A DNA stretch of 64,000 bases, from contig JBJCIZ010000239.1 in assembly GCA_051294375.1 (NCBI GenBank), positions 801,721 through 865,720 of the forward strand, read 5' to 3'. Position 1 is the first letter of the stretch. Each line of letters opens with the position of its first letter. This DNA comes from Paraspadella gotoi (lineage: Eukaryota > Chaetognatha). Positions 50,030 to 62,718 of this stretch are shown here, piece by piece. Below the pieces are notes generated by a model, which saw only the letters and a program-made list of their open reading frames with translations, was not told where the DNA came from and searched no databases. Position numbers and translations under genes: made by a program.

Positions 50030-52700
50030 CTCCGAAAACAGATTTTTTCTGGGGAGGATAACATACAATAATAAACCATTTTATATTGTTCCAACTCGAC
50101 GCGACCTTTCGCCCTGTTTTTTTATTCCTGTTTTTGGAATTGTTTGACTGTTCTATCTTCTTCTTAGTATCCGGCGTACTGAGATAAAAACAAAAAGGCT
50201 GAATAGTTTCACCGTAGCAATATCAGTGAGGAATCAGTGAAACACGGGTCCAAAAGAGTCCCAGGGTTATGGACTCTCGCCGCTCACCCTACTCCTTCTT
50301 GTTTTACGAAGACTTAAACCGTTCATGCGTCAATGAAGTGACGTGTCATTGTATCTATAATGGTTTATTATCTAGTCTTATGGAATTAGTCAGCATGTTA
50401 TATGTATGTACATATGCATCAGTCAATCAATCATTAATCAATAATCATTAATCAATTTAATCAATAAATAATTCTTTGTGTTAGTACTTCTATGTATCGG
50501 CTATTGTAACAGTCTTGGTATTAATCAATAGGTAAGCCTGTATCGGTAATATATCTCTCAGCATCAATCATTAATTATTCTCATTCATTTGTGTTAGTCT
50601 ATGTATTAAATCAATAATCGACTTATGCTCTTATTAAAGCCATCATTCTATAAGTCAATATTCTCAGTACGTTTCAGTCTTTGCTTCAAAAGTCGATGAA
50701 TCATTTTATACATTTGATACTGCTTTACAAAACCTACTACTATATTTTTGGCCTACTACACCCAACCCAAACTACATTAACGCGTATATTCAACTTTTTA
50801 AATTTTTTTTTTTTTATTGTTCCTTTAACAACGCTACAAAAAAAAAACCCTCGGACCTTTAATCCAATTTTCATTCACGCGTTAGGAACCGAGGCTACAA
50901 CACTCCTAATCATCATCGTTCGTGCAAGCAGCAGCTAACAGAGGCCCGCAGCAGGTAACCGCAGCACGTAGCTACAGCAGTCGCGGCGGCGACATTCCTC
51001 GTCTGGCCCATGGCTCTTCGACGCGCCACCAGGCATGGTCAAGGCCTATTTTTTTTTTTATTTTTTTTGGTGTTTAACCCTCCAAATAGTTAACCGAAAA
51101 TCTCGACAAAGAGGTGGGAAAAAAATTATTTAAAAAGTGTCTATTATGAAGTTTGTGAAGTTTGGAAGGAAAAAAAAAATTTAGGGAGGGAAAACAATTT
51201 TTTTTGGGGTGGGCGTCAGAGATTAGGAAAGATATTGGCATAAGAGCTTGAGTAGATTAAACTTAAGTATCTGAAAGATAATATATGTTGAACTATTTTG
51301 TATTGAATTCTTGTTTGCGACGCAGTTTTAATGTTTTTTTTTTCTTTTTTTTTTTCTTTAAGACACGGTAAGCGACGATGTTGTGACTAGCATAAAACAT
51401 TAGGAATAAAAACATTTTCCTAGTATAAATGCGGATTGCTTCGAGGTTCTATTTTTGTAGATTTTATTTTTTAATATTTGATGTTCTTATAAAATTATTA
51501 ATAAATAAAGAGAAGAATTACAAGAGATGGACATATCGTTCTCATTTTTTAAAAGTTGATAAAAAAATAAAAAAGACTTGAGCCACACGAACTAGTTTTC
51601 TCTCGAATGATTAATCGAATTAAAAAGAATAAAAATAAATATTATTAAAAAACGCGAAAGAATCGTGAATATTTTCTTCTCCTTTCGGTTTATTTTTATT
51701 TTTTTTTTTTTTTTGCTCCTGACTGAAAAAAAAAAGGATTTTTTGTTTTCAAAGAAAAAACAACACGAATGCGCACGCGCGAGGAGGTTTTTGTCGTTGT
51801 TGTTGTCGGTATGTTTTTTTTTACCGTTGTTATGGTTTTGTCGTTCGTAAAATGTTTGTATTGTTGTTATTCTTGTCTGTTAAAAATCAATAATTTGGAT
51901 CCGTTAAGTTAAAAATAGGAACTAGTTTCTCAATTTTAATTCTTGTCTCGTAAGATTCCGGGCCTCTATTTTTTCAAGAACGCCCCCATTTTTTTTAGTG
52001 AAGATTAAAGTTAAGGATTAGGTTTGTGATTAGGTTAAGGATTGGTTTAATGATTAGGGTTAAGGGATTAGGTTTGTATTAAAGGTTAGGATTAGGTTTG
52101 TGATTAGGGTTAAGATTAGGATTAGGAACAAGGCTTTAAGGTATAAGTTTAGGTAAGACAACCATTTAAAAAAAAAAACACTTAATTTTTTGACAGAATT
52201 CTCTTCCGTAAAAAATTTCCGATTTGAATCAATTTATCATCAAATATTCCCACTCCCCTCGTATTAAAAAATATAATATACGATTGTGCGGTAAAAAAAG
52301 CAAAGCTGGAGAATGACTGTACACACAAAGGAAGGGAGCGACGATTGGTTTCTTTTTGCCGTTTTCAGTGTAGATAAGAAAAACTGGAAGAGGGATAAGA
52401 GACAAAGGAAAAAAGAAAAGAACGCGTCCGTTCAAAGTGTTGCGCCACAGTGACTTTATTTTTACGTCTATTTCTTCCGATCACATGACTAACACGACTA
52501 GGTATGGATAAGGCGCTAAGGCGCTAAGACTACTATCCGTAATTTATGTTCCCCCCTCAGCAGCCAGTGGTCCTGAGCTGATAACTTTACTCAATGAGCC
52601 ACAACTGAAGGTGAATTTAAGCAATATGCCCGACTACATAGTAATTAATGTATAACAAACGTCCTTTATATGAACTTGTACAACCAATTATATAGTATAT
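50030..52700 (+). repeat. Block A, copy 2 (indel-rich)
   Basis: Direct duplicate of 41570-44131 with frequent one- to few-base insertions and deletions, especially at 50200-51550; 52500-52650 is nearly identical. It ends at a GGTACAACC-type border (GTACAACCAAT) and runs into arm B'. Confidence 0.9.
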
Positions 52701-52719
52701 ATATATTGTAATTGTATTT

Positions 52720-53895
52720 ATGACACGCACTGCATCAAAATTTCGTCTTTTTTTTTTTATAGTTTTAGGCGATTACCTGGAAGCGGCGCTAGTACGTAGT
52801 CACTTAAAATTTAAGATTTTTCCCTTCTTTAATAAATGAGCAATTAACTAGAGTCAAATTATGAGCATTTTTAAAGTAAGCAGGACAGACCGAAGGATAA
52901 ATATTCCGATCGACCGAGACCAGGACCGACCGCTAAGTGATCTATAGAGTTGCTCGCGAGTTATTCCGGCGGCAACTTAGAAATTGAAGAAAGAATAAAG
53001 AAGCCGCAAAACCTCTAATATTACAACTTCGCCTCTTTTTTTCTTTTTCTTCTTTTTTTCTCTTTTTCTTTCTTTTTTTTTCTCCGCGTCGGATTTCTCG
53101 CTCAGCCGCAGCCTCACGCCGCCCTAGGCAGCGGCGGGAGGAGTAAAGGAAAAAAAAAGACCAGCTTGCCCCGGGCAGCAGGAAAAATCCTGCAGCGGCA
53201 GCGTCGGACGCAGCGCCAGAGTTTCTCTCTCTCTCTCTCTCTCTTCTCTGTCTCTCTCTCTCTCTACGTTTTTTACGAAGCGAAGAAGAACAACCATGGA
53301 TGAAAAATCCGCTAGGAAGTTTTTACAATAACACGGCAACAACGACGACGACGCACGACCGACGATACATCGATCACGCGAGAGAACTGGGGCTCTTCCT
53401 CTCCTCCTCCCTCCTCCTCCAATTTGAAATTCACCTTCCCGGTCGTGAAAAACTCACTTTCAATCGTTGGTAGGCCGACAACGACAACAACGACGACGAC
53501 CGGGAGCCGACAAAAAGCGCGGACGTCCCTTCAGCGGCCACAGTTTCGGTTATAAATCTTTCGCGCGCTGCGAAAAAAAAAAGCAAAAGCGGACATGTCA
53601 TTTTCGAAGTCGTCGTCGTTGTTCCCTTAGTTCCTGTTAATACAACGAGAATTCATCTTCGCCTTCGTTTTATTTTGGTTGATCGTCGTCGTGCGTCGTC
53701 GTCGTCGTCCGTCGAGTCTCCCGTTGTCAGTCCCGGTCGTTCGTCGTCGTCGTCGTTGCCAGCATTTTTCAGGGGTTTGGCCCGACTTACGCTCTAACCC
53801 TAAGAACTTTTCTCTCTCTCTCGAAGCGTGAAAATCCTCATCGTCTTCTCTCTCTCTCTCTCTCTCTCCTCTCTCTTCTCTACTCTCTGCTCTCT

Positions 53896-53935
<40 letters not shown>

Positions 53936-56900
53936 CCGCTCCCTGTATCCCTCGAAATCCGGCAATTTAAAATCGCGAAACCCTAACGTGCGCTTGGAAC
54001 CGTTTAGAAACGACACGAGACTGAGGGACGCGAATCGCCTGAGACGAGCAGTGAGACAAAGAAGGACGAGAGAGAGAGAGAGAGAGAGAGAGATGAGATG
54101 GAGGAGAGAGAGAGATGAGAGAAGAAAGAGAGAGAGAGAGAGAGAGAGAGAAAGAGTGNNNNNNNNNNNNNNNNNNNNNNNNNACCAGTGGTTCGACGCG
54201 ACCGTTGTCCGAAATAGTTGACCAGCGGGCGGAGAAACCTTGAGCTCGATCATTCGCTCTCTCGCTCTCTATCGCTCTCGCTCTCTCTTTCTTTTCTTTA
54301 CTTCGTCTCTGCCTCCTTATCAATCATTCTGTCCACAAACTCTCTCTCTGTCTCTCGCGTCGCGTGCATCCCCTTTTGTCAACCAATTTTTTTTTTTTCG
54401 CGTCAAAATTTAAAAGAAAAATTTTTAAAAAAAAATTTTCTTTAATAAACTTTTTCTCATCGGTTTTTCAATCTTCTTTTGGTTTCGCTTTTTAATCTCG
54501 TGAAGTAAGTCCGTTTGTCCTGATACCGTTACCTATTATCTTTTATTAGCAATTATTTCGTTAAAATTATTGCGAATTTTTTAAAATTTGTTTAATAATT
54601 AAAAACTACATGAGAAATTTGATATTATTCTGTGACACAGCGCTATCTACTATTTGTAACCATTTTAGATTAAAAAAAAAAAAGAAATTAAACGAATTCT
54701 AAAGGTTTATTAATTTTAAAACTAACAGAAAAACAATATTACTTAAACACACGAACCTAAATTTAACAAAAAGTATCCTTCTAGTTCTTGTTATTTTTGT
54801 TATTTTTGTCATCTTCTAGTTTGAATTTTTGGCGCTCGTCTTTTTCCAGACTTTCGCTTCCTTCGCCGCGAAACGCTTTCCTCACACACCTCGTCTTACG
54901 CGTTCGCTTTTTCAATTTCCTTTCTATGTAGACTAGTATGATGCATACTGAGACCAGAGAGCGAGTGTGCCGACCAGGGCGTTGTTCAACCCTGTTATTA
55001 CCGGTTAAAAGCGTCCGATCGGATTCGCTGCTCAGTTTGCGTCGTAATAGTCAACATAAATTCGGAAACTTAACATCGTTTTTATTTCGTTTCCAAGATT
55101 GATGTTTAACAATAATAATTGATATTTTAATAATATTTATTAACAATGATTTAACATCGCGTCTCTTTTTGTAACGTACTGCGCTAACACAATATTGCAC
55201 TGACCTATTCATAAAAATATTCCCATGTTACTACAGTTCCAATTCAAATAACGATTTTAAACTTACCTAATTAATTCTGACAAATATTTATTATTCAATG
55301 AGTCCCAAAAGTCGTTTTCTTAAACTTTAGCCGATATTTGCGTCGGACATTCTTAAAATTTGGCTTCCTTGTTTGCAAATTATTTTGCCGCCAAATTTGA
55401 TTGACCGCGCCAGCCTAAAAAATAACCCGGTTAATTTTTTTGACTAATCTTGTAATATATTTCATCGCACCGTAACCGTTTTGACTTATTACCCACATTT
55501 AAAATTTCTAGAAACGTTATAAACCCAAGGTTAAGATTATTGTTTGAATAATGATTAATGAATTGTACAGCGCACGTACATCCAAAAAGATTGTTACCGT
55601 TCCTATTCTTCACTGTGCCGAAATTTCTGAGCCGTAAAAGTTAAATTAAAGCCTTAAATAAGTATATTAATTAATATTTTGACCTTTCATAATAATTCAG
55701 AATTAAATTTAATTATAAATTTATATTTAAATTAAAAAATGAACTACCAATACCTACTCAAATTAAATTCTTTGTCTCGCAGACTAGTAAGATGCATACT
55801 GAGTTAGTGTGACCCTTTCACTTTTTAGTCTCAGTATGTGTCGTACGAGTCAGCCAGATCTCAAGAAACTCTCGCCTTTTTACAACAGTTTTCGTCTTGC
55901 TAACAAACAAAGCTAACAAACAAACAAATCAAATCTAACAAAGCGAATTTCACTAAATTAATAATCACATCTTTTGCGTCGTTCCAAACTTTTCTTCGCA
56001 AATCTCGCATTTGAAAGAAAGAATATTGTTTTTCATTAAGACATTAACATATCACGTAATACGAGGGTTTTCATTTTCAAAAAAAAAAAACTGTATGAAA
56101 TTGGTACAACCACTGTAAAAATTGTTTGCGCCTGTACTACTAACGTTAGGTTGGTATCATTTAGTAAGTGTTTTGTCCAAATAAATTACTAAAATAAATT
56201 GGCTGATATATTCGATCTCCAATGACTCGTCGATGAACTTCCGTCGATAAAACTTCACCATTTTTCCTCTCACTTCCGCTCAGTAAATCGATTCACGGTC
56301 GATATCATCACCAATGACTTTATGCTCGTGAACTCTGTCAATCACTTCACGGAAACGCGGGTGAGTGAGCGCGGGGACCAGGGGGGGGGGGTTGTGATTG
56401 TCTTCCGGTATCACAAAGTCGCGCCTTTTGATTTGATCGTTTTATGGGTTCTCTCTCCCCCCATTCTTTCTCTCTCTCTATCTGTGATTTTCGATCACGT
56501 GACTTTTTTTCTCAATTCGGAGACTGGTCGCAACGGTCACTCGTCAATAACTACTCCACGGTTCGACGATCACGGGGAGTGGTCGGGGATCGAAACCGGT
56601 CAGCGAAGATCGAATTCTCTCTTCCCCCCCCCCTATTTCCAACGATCCTGAAACAAAAGACGCATCGGGTCACCGATTAACGGTTGTCATGACGACGGGC
56701 GGGGTATCCGGTATAAGTCCCGACCCCTCGGAGATCAGATTTCATAAAAAAAAAAAAAAAAGAAAAGAAAAGAGTGGCCAGGTCTCAGGATCGGTTTTTG
56801 GTGGGTCATGTGACCTCGATAGGGGTCATGTGACCTCGCCGGTTCAGATCGATTGACCTCAGTTTTGGTCGGAGGTCGAATGACTCTGCGAACCGAGGAA

Positions 56901-57500
56901 TGAAAAAGGGAAAACAAAGGAAAACAAAGGAAAAAGGGTTTCTCTGCTCCTCCTATCGATAAGCGAGGTCGCAGGAGTGATCCGCTTAACCACGTGACTA
57001 TCGACCCTAGGAAAAGACCACAAAAGCTGATAAAACATTTCCACGAAAAAAAAACAAACAAACAAAGAAACATATCGAATTTAGTTTTTTTTAACAAATC
57101 GAGAGAGTAAAGGGAAAATTTAAATGCAATGCACGCAAGATGTATTTGTTGATTTTTATTACATGAAGAAAAAAAAAGTAATGATAAAGATAACGATAAT
57201 GATAATTATAAAAGATTATAATTAAAAAGAGTAATGATAAAGATAACGATGATAATTATAAACGATTATAATAATCCGATTTCCAAAAAAAAAAAAAAAC
57301 AAACAAACAAAACGGCATCGCTTTTCGGATTTCCCGCTTTTTTTAACCCTACCCTCGATGCTTAAACTTACCTTGCTATTAGCCTACCGTCTTTCTTTTC
57401 TTCTTTCTTTCATTCTTATCTTATTCTTCTTCAATCGACTCTTTAGATCTCTTTCTTTCTTTTCTTTCTCTCCTCTTTTCCCCTCGGCCAATTTTGCCTT
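52720..57500 (-). repeat. Palindrome P3, arm B'
   Basis: Full inverted copy of arm B, starting at the MITE that marks the symmetry centre. It includes (CT)n at 53802-53940, (GA)n at 54067-54158, a 25-N gap at 54159-54183 and, near its outer end, the block pairing with 44250-44300. Frames across it are not conserved with arm B. Confidence 0.85.
54159..54183. other. Assembly gap (25 N)
   Basis: Gap after a (GA)n array; the opposite arm has continuous sequence here (near 47500). Confidence 1.
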
Positions 57501-58223
57501 TGCCCGCCTTTTCTCCTCTCGTCCCTCTCATCTCTCTCTCTCTCTCACTCTCTCCTCTCTCTCCTCTCTCTCTCTCGCTCCTCTCCCTCTCTCCTCCTCT
57601 CCTCTCTCTTCTCTCTCTCTCTCTCTCTTCTTTGTGTTTGCATCCACTCTGAGCAGAGGGAAGGGCCAATTCGTGCTTGACCCGGATCAAGGGGTAAGGA
57701 GTATTCCTGCCTGCGGCCCGGCTCCCTGCTGGCGTTGCTGCGGTGACCTGAAGCTAAGAGACCCGTTTAGGGCCGTTTGTTGTGTTCTCCTTTCATCTCT
57801 CGTGTCCTCTCTCGCTCTCTTCCTCTTCCTCGCTCCTCGTCGTCTCTCCATCTCGAGGTCGCTCCGAGTTCGGGACTCCTCGCCGTCTCTCGAATCTCTC
57901 TCTCTCCGTCCTGCTACATCGTCTCCTCTCTCTCTTTTTCACTTCAACCTGAATACCCTTTGGTTAGGATTAAAAATTCAATACGTAGCCGTAACGGCGT
58001 AAAACTGATCCAAATGTTTTAATCAATAATATACAGTATGCCTTGTACAATAAAATACTAAAATAATGTGTACATATTATTTTACAATCTCAAAAATAAA
58101 CTAGGATCAAAGTTAATTAAAATAATTAAAACCTAACGCGATTATTGTTCGTTGTATATAAAATCTGGTATGAGACAGTAACTAGGAGACAGAATCGCGA
58201 GCGAATTTTCCCAAAAAGTTGAA

Positions 58224-58264
<41 letters not shown>

Positions 58265-58960
58265 ATTCTTTGCATTCTCCCGATCGCAAAGAATGGAGAG
58301 ACGTTAGGGTTAAAGGGATTTCGGCCAATGACGATAGGGTTTAAGGGATTTCGGCCAATGAGGTTCGAGGATATGAAGGTTAACGTTAAACGGTTAACGG
58401 TTAAAAAGTATGAGGATACAAATTGGGTCTGGGTGAAGAATTTCACGAGTTGAGAAATGATCGGACATCATTCATGGCCTTCAGGTTTCTGGCGAATGTA
58501 TTGTAAACTTTTCGCAATCTATCTAACCGGACGCAAATCTGTGACGAATGCGTCGCAAACTCAAATCTGTACTGTACGAAGGCCTAATTTCCGAGCTTAA
58601 TCTTTGTATTTTCTTTTGGTACATTGTATTAAATACTTTGATCAACTGTCTGCAATTTTAATTGCGTATCTTTGTTTTTATTACTATCCGTTTTTTTTTT
58701 CTTTTACTTTATATAGTTAGTTATATAGTATATCACTTTATATAGTTCATTTTCTCATTTGCGTACATATCGTAGCGCCTTTAATAATTTATTTTCCATT
58801 TCATCCTTGGAATTACGTAAATTAAACATCCTGGCTTTTTTTCCTCCATAACTTTGTTAGTTTCTCTTCGCTTTTCGCTTTCTCATCGCTTTGTTTATTT
58901 CTATTTGCTATTTTGCTTTTTATTTTCACTTTGCTTCCCCAACTCCTTTGCTTCTTTCCC
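57500..58960. other. Spacer with CT-rich and (ACG)n sequence
   Basis: 57530-57630 is (CT)n, 58226-58263 is a pure (ACG)n run, and 58312-58365 holds two copies of a 29-bp unit containing AAGGGATTTCGGCCAATGA. The Ser/Leu-rich ORF from 57358 follows the CT tracts. No gene recognised. Confidence 0.6.
58919..58924 (-). terminator. AATAAA poly(A) signal of the Ser-rich-tail gene
   Basis: Minus-strand AATAAA about 37 bases beyond the stop at 58961-58963. Confidence 0.5.
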
Positions 58961-59723
58961 TCACCCTTCATTGACGTCCGATTCGCCGATGGAACTTCCG
59001 GCGACGCTGCCGCTACTGATGGAACTTCGTTGAGAAGTGGAACGGAGTCCGGCGTAACCTGATTGGTTAGGGATGGGTTAATGATGGGTTAGTGACAAGT
59101 TAGTGATGGATTAGCGAAAGGGGAAGTGATGTTGTGTTAAGGAATGTCAAGAAATGTCATAAATATAGAGAATGAGTGGTTAAGAAAAGACACACATCAC
59201 TCAGACTGACTCATCTTGAAACTGACCTCGCGGCGGAGTGCCATCCGCTTCGTGATGAAAGGCGCCATTGCCACTTGTTGCCATTTCCGGAGTCTGTTGT
59301 CCCAAGTAACTCCACCGTTTGTTGCTCACTGGAGGGAAATTTTGATCTTTTTAATAAATAATATGGTAGTTTATTTCATGTCAAGAATTTGATACAGCGA
59401 CACACAATTAATTTAAGTCTGACCCTCCCCAAACAGAAAAGTAAAACGAAAACAAACGTTAATAATAAAGTATTTCAAAGTTATTGTACAAATAAATAAT
59501 AAATTTGTATTTATAATCATTAATATAGGTATTACTAACTAATAGAACACCAAAGAGTTTATTTTCATTATGAAAGATTATGAAATATTATAATGTGTAA
59601 AATATATTTAAAATAATTTAAGCCTTTCTGGTAATTATATTATTTGTACCTGCGTCATGCTCCATAAATTGATTCGACGGCATCGCCTGGTTTTGACCCA
59701 AAGCCATGGACGATGGACGTTGT
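58961..59723 (-). CDS. Unrecognised gene, last three exons, Ser-rich C-terminus
   Basis: Three minus-strand exons join in frame with GT/AG borders. Exon 59723-59650 (acceptor CTCTCTGACAG, donor GTACAA) encodes QRPSSMALGQNQAMPSNQFM and EHDA. Exon 59328-59227 (acceptor CCTCCAG, donor GTCAGT) encodes VSNKRWSYLGQQTPEMATSG and NGAFHHEADGTPPR. Exon 59058-58961 (acceptor CCAATCAG) encodes GYAGLRSTSQRSSISSGSVA and GSSIGESDVNEG, then TGA. Both joins are phase 1, and AATAAA follows the stop on the minus strand at 58919-58924. The tail has candidate basophilic kinase sites (RSTS, QRSS) and looks disordered. Upstream exons should lie above 59724; none was recognised before 62 kb. Protein identity unknown. 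Confidence 0.65.
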
Positions 59724-59726
59724 CTG

Positions 59727-59920
59727 TCAGAGAGAGAGAGAGAGAGAGAGAGAGTAGGGGAGGGGCAGAAGTAGAGTAGACCCGTGTTCTTTCTCAGTTT
59801 ACGTTCAGTTTTGCTTTTAAAAAAAAAGTTCTCGAGCCGAGAAGAGAGAGAGAGAGAGAGAGACAGATCGAGAGAGAACAGGAAAGAACGAGAACCAAGA
59901 GAGAGAGAGAGAGAGAGAGA
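59727..59920. repeat. (GA)n arrays forming minus-strand acceptor tract
   Basis: (GA)n at 59729-59753, 59844-59862 and 59897-59920. On the minus strand the first becomes (CT)n and leads into the acceptor CTGACAG of exon 59723. Confidence 0.85.
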
Positions 59921-59924
59921 GCTC

Positions 59925-61020
59925 TTAAATAAGAACCAACTCGAACTAAGCGACGCATTTAATACGCGGGAACGAGAGAGAGAAAAAAAATTCAACGAAA
60001 TTTAAAGAACTAGTTGAAATTTAAAAAAAATTACTATCCAGTTTGAGTCCGTTAAATACAACACAAACTGGACCCAGTAAAAAAAAAAAACAAAAACAAA
60101 CTTGGTTTGAAACCAACAAAAAAAAAAAATCTTTGATATCTCACATTATTTGCGCCATTGGCATTTTGAGATAAAATAATTTTATCAAAACAATATTAAT
60201 CTCTAGTTTCCGAAACATAAAAAAAAACATTTTTTTTTTTTAAAAGGTAAACGCTTGTTAGTTAAAAAAAAATCCTCGGATATTGTTATATTTCCGTCAA
60301 TGTGGTAACGAAGCTAAAAAAAATTTGTTTTTATTGTGTAACCAGAATTCTTGTTCTTTTTTTAATCTTTTTTTAATCCTTAGATCGAAGTCGCCCGACT
60401 TTTCCTTTCTAGTTTTACCAAAACCTCTTTGATTTCCAAAATTGATAACGAAAAAAAAAAAAAAAAAACGCTCAAACGCCTGACTAAACGATAATAATCT
60501 ACGCTCGTAAAGGTCATTACTCTATATAAAAATACCGAACAAACCTCGATAAAAAAAAATTTAAAAAAAATCTGATTTTTCTCTCGCGACAAAGAAAAAA
60601 CAAGAGAAAAAAACAAAAGGACACAAAAAAAAACGAAAAGAGAATAAGAAATAAAATAAGTAAACGCGATCCCGTGAGAGGCCAGTGGTTTGCCTTGCCC
60701 GTTTGCGTGTTATCGGGAAAAAAAAAAAGCTCACACAATTGGGGGTTTTAACAATTGGTCAAGATATCACAGAACGACAAGTCGAAGTTTGAAGCCTCGC
60801 CAACGACAACACCAACGAAAATATTTAAAAAAAAAAAAAATCGCAATAAGAATTAAAACTACGGAATCAACAATGAAGTTCTTCTTAATTTAAATAAAAT
60901 AAAATAATATTTTATTTATATTAAAACCTCTCGCATCTTCCAAAATTCTGCAATACTATCAAACTTTATTAATCAATCAAATTTATTGTTAATTTTATCT
61001 TTTCCTTTTGTTTCATTTTT
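59925..61020. other. AT-rich, homopolymer-rich spacer or intron
   Basis: Many A or T runs. Probably intron of the minus-strand Ser-rich-tail gene. Short ORFs at 60517 (minus) and 60690 (plus) show no recognisable features. Confidence 0.4.
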
Positions 61021-61021
61021 A

Positions 61022-61307
61022 GTTGCGCCGCGAGTACTCGCAGAGGAACTATAAGTCACTTTTCGGATCTGTCTGTCGGCCGGTCCTTCGGTCGGTCGGG
61101 ATGTCTGTCCGTCAGTCTGTCCCACTTACGTTAAGAACGCATATAATTTGCCTCTAGTTGATGATTGCTCATTTGTTAAAGACAGAAAAAAAAAAACCTC
61201 AAATCTAAGTGTCAGCTAGCGCATGTCGTGTCATGTAGCGTAATGTCATGTAATTTCATGTCACGTCACGAAAAATACTCGCGATGAGGCAGTCACTGCG
61301 GCGCAAC
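61022..61307 (+). mobile_element. GTTGCGCCGC MITE, best copy (286 bp)
   Basis: Starts GTTGCGCCGC (61022-61031) and ends GCGGCGCAAC (61298-61307), a perfect 10-bp terminal inverted repeat. It contains CGAGTACTCGC, CACTTTTCGGATCTGTCTGT and a GGTCGGTCGG run, and has no coding capacity. No unambiguous target-site duplication was seen. Other copies or fragments are near 10750-10990, 22180-22226, 26098-26345, 40453-40790, 43866-43890, 48755-49215 and 52720-52985. Confidence 0.75.
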
Positions 61308-61438
61308 ACATTTGAATTACTTTTTTTAATATATATATATTTTTCCTTTCTTTTCGATTTCATCTGCCATAACGACAACGACGACAACAACGACAGCGCA
61401 TTTCCTCTCGTGATTATCACCACCATTGTCATCGTCAT

Positions 61439-61442
61439 CGTT

Positions 61443-61476
<34 letters not shown>
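61439..61476 (+). repeat. (CGT)n triplet microsatellite
   Basis: Twelve or so GTC/CGT triplets; arginine- and serine-rich ORFs on both strands come from it. 61500-62300 is otherwise AT-rich with (CT)n at 62036-62056 and no gene seen. Confidence 0.9.
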
Positions 61477-61477
<1 letters not shown>

Positions 61478-62579
61478 CCTGCAGCCTCTCCCAAATTCTT
61501 GTGTCGGACATGAATCAGAAACAAGAGGCCAACGGACCTAGCCTAATTCATGAATCAACGCTGGGACATTCAGAAACTTCTTTTCTTTTTTCCTGATTAA
61601 ATTTGAATTTCTAGACTGAATGAGTCCATACTGGATTCAAAGGGGTTCGGCCAAAGCGAGTTTTTCGTTTTGAAGGAAGTGCTAGGATTAATATCGATGA
61701 CAAAATTTATTTAATTAGTCGGCTTAACTTAATCGAATATTGAATGTAAGCCCGAATTACAAAAAGAGGAAAAAGAGGTGTATGATGTAGGTAATGAATG
61801 AAACGTAACAAAATGAAGAACAAGAAGAACTAGGGGCCCATTAAGGGTTACACTAATAAATTAATATGAATAAGTAATGGAATGAACAAATTAATGAAAA
61901 AAAAATATAACGAGAAAGCAAGCGAATAAAAATTATTAATTAGATATATAAATAAACATAGTTTAATCAAAACGACGAAGCAGAATGAATAAAATAATGA
62001 GTAAAATTTTTGAAGAAAAATAAATATAAAAGCTATCTCTCTCTCTCTCTCTCTCTCGGTTCTTTGGTATTCTCAAATGTTTTCTACCGTTAACTTATTC
62101 TTCGGACTTATCGGTTCTCAACCTACTGTACACTCTAAAATACGGATTAGACTATTCTAATTCTCATCTCTCATCCCACCTACAAAAACCATAAAATGAA
62201 CCGGTAGATTTCCAGTGTCAAAGTTCTGTAACGAAATGGGGGTTGGCTCGTGATCTCTGGCACTGTTTGTTTAGTGACACGTATCGTATATGTATATGGT
62301 GTCGGTGAGTGCGTATCGGTGGTTGGACTTCTCAGGCGAGTAGAGTGCAGTATGCGCGAGGAGGTTTCGATGTGAAGTCCACGACACGGGACTCCGCGCA
62401 AGACAGTCGTGTGAAGGCGGGAATGCGGGCGTGGGTCGAGCCACGGCATTGAACCTGGAGCAGAGCGCAGGGGCTCGAGTCATCAGTGAGCAGCATTGTA
62501 CGCAGCGCGAGCGAGGAGACAGGACCGCCGAGCACCGTCCGCGCCTCAGAAACAAGCAAGAGTGGACGAGAGACCGGAA

Positions 62580-62718
62580 ATGGCGGATCTACGGATGGTT
62601 CAGCCAGCACTCTCCTCGTTTGCTGGGAGTTTGAGGGGTAGCGAGACTGCGCACGTACGAGGAATTCTATATGATGTGAAGAGAGCTTTGATAGATGGAG
62701 CGAGCGAGGAGATCCATG
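62580..62718 (+). CDS. Possible first coding exon of a plus-strand gene
   Basis: ATG at 62580 in a good context (CCGGAAATGG), inside a GC-rich stretch (62300-62850). The frame encodes MADLRMVQPALSSFAGSLRG, then SETAHVRGILYDVKRALIDG and ASEEIH, and reaches a GT donor (CATG|GTGAGG) at 62719 in phase 1. Upstream GC-rich sequence would be promoter and 5' UTR. No family recognised and no next exon identified before the window ends. The minus strand is also partly open here, so strand choice rests on the start context and donor. Confidence 0.4.
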
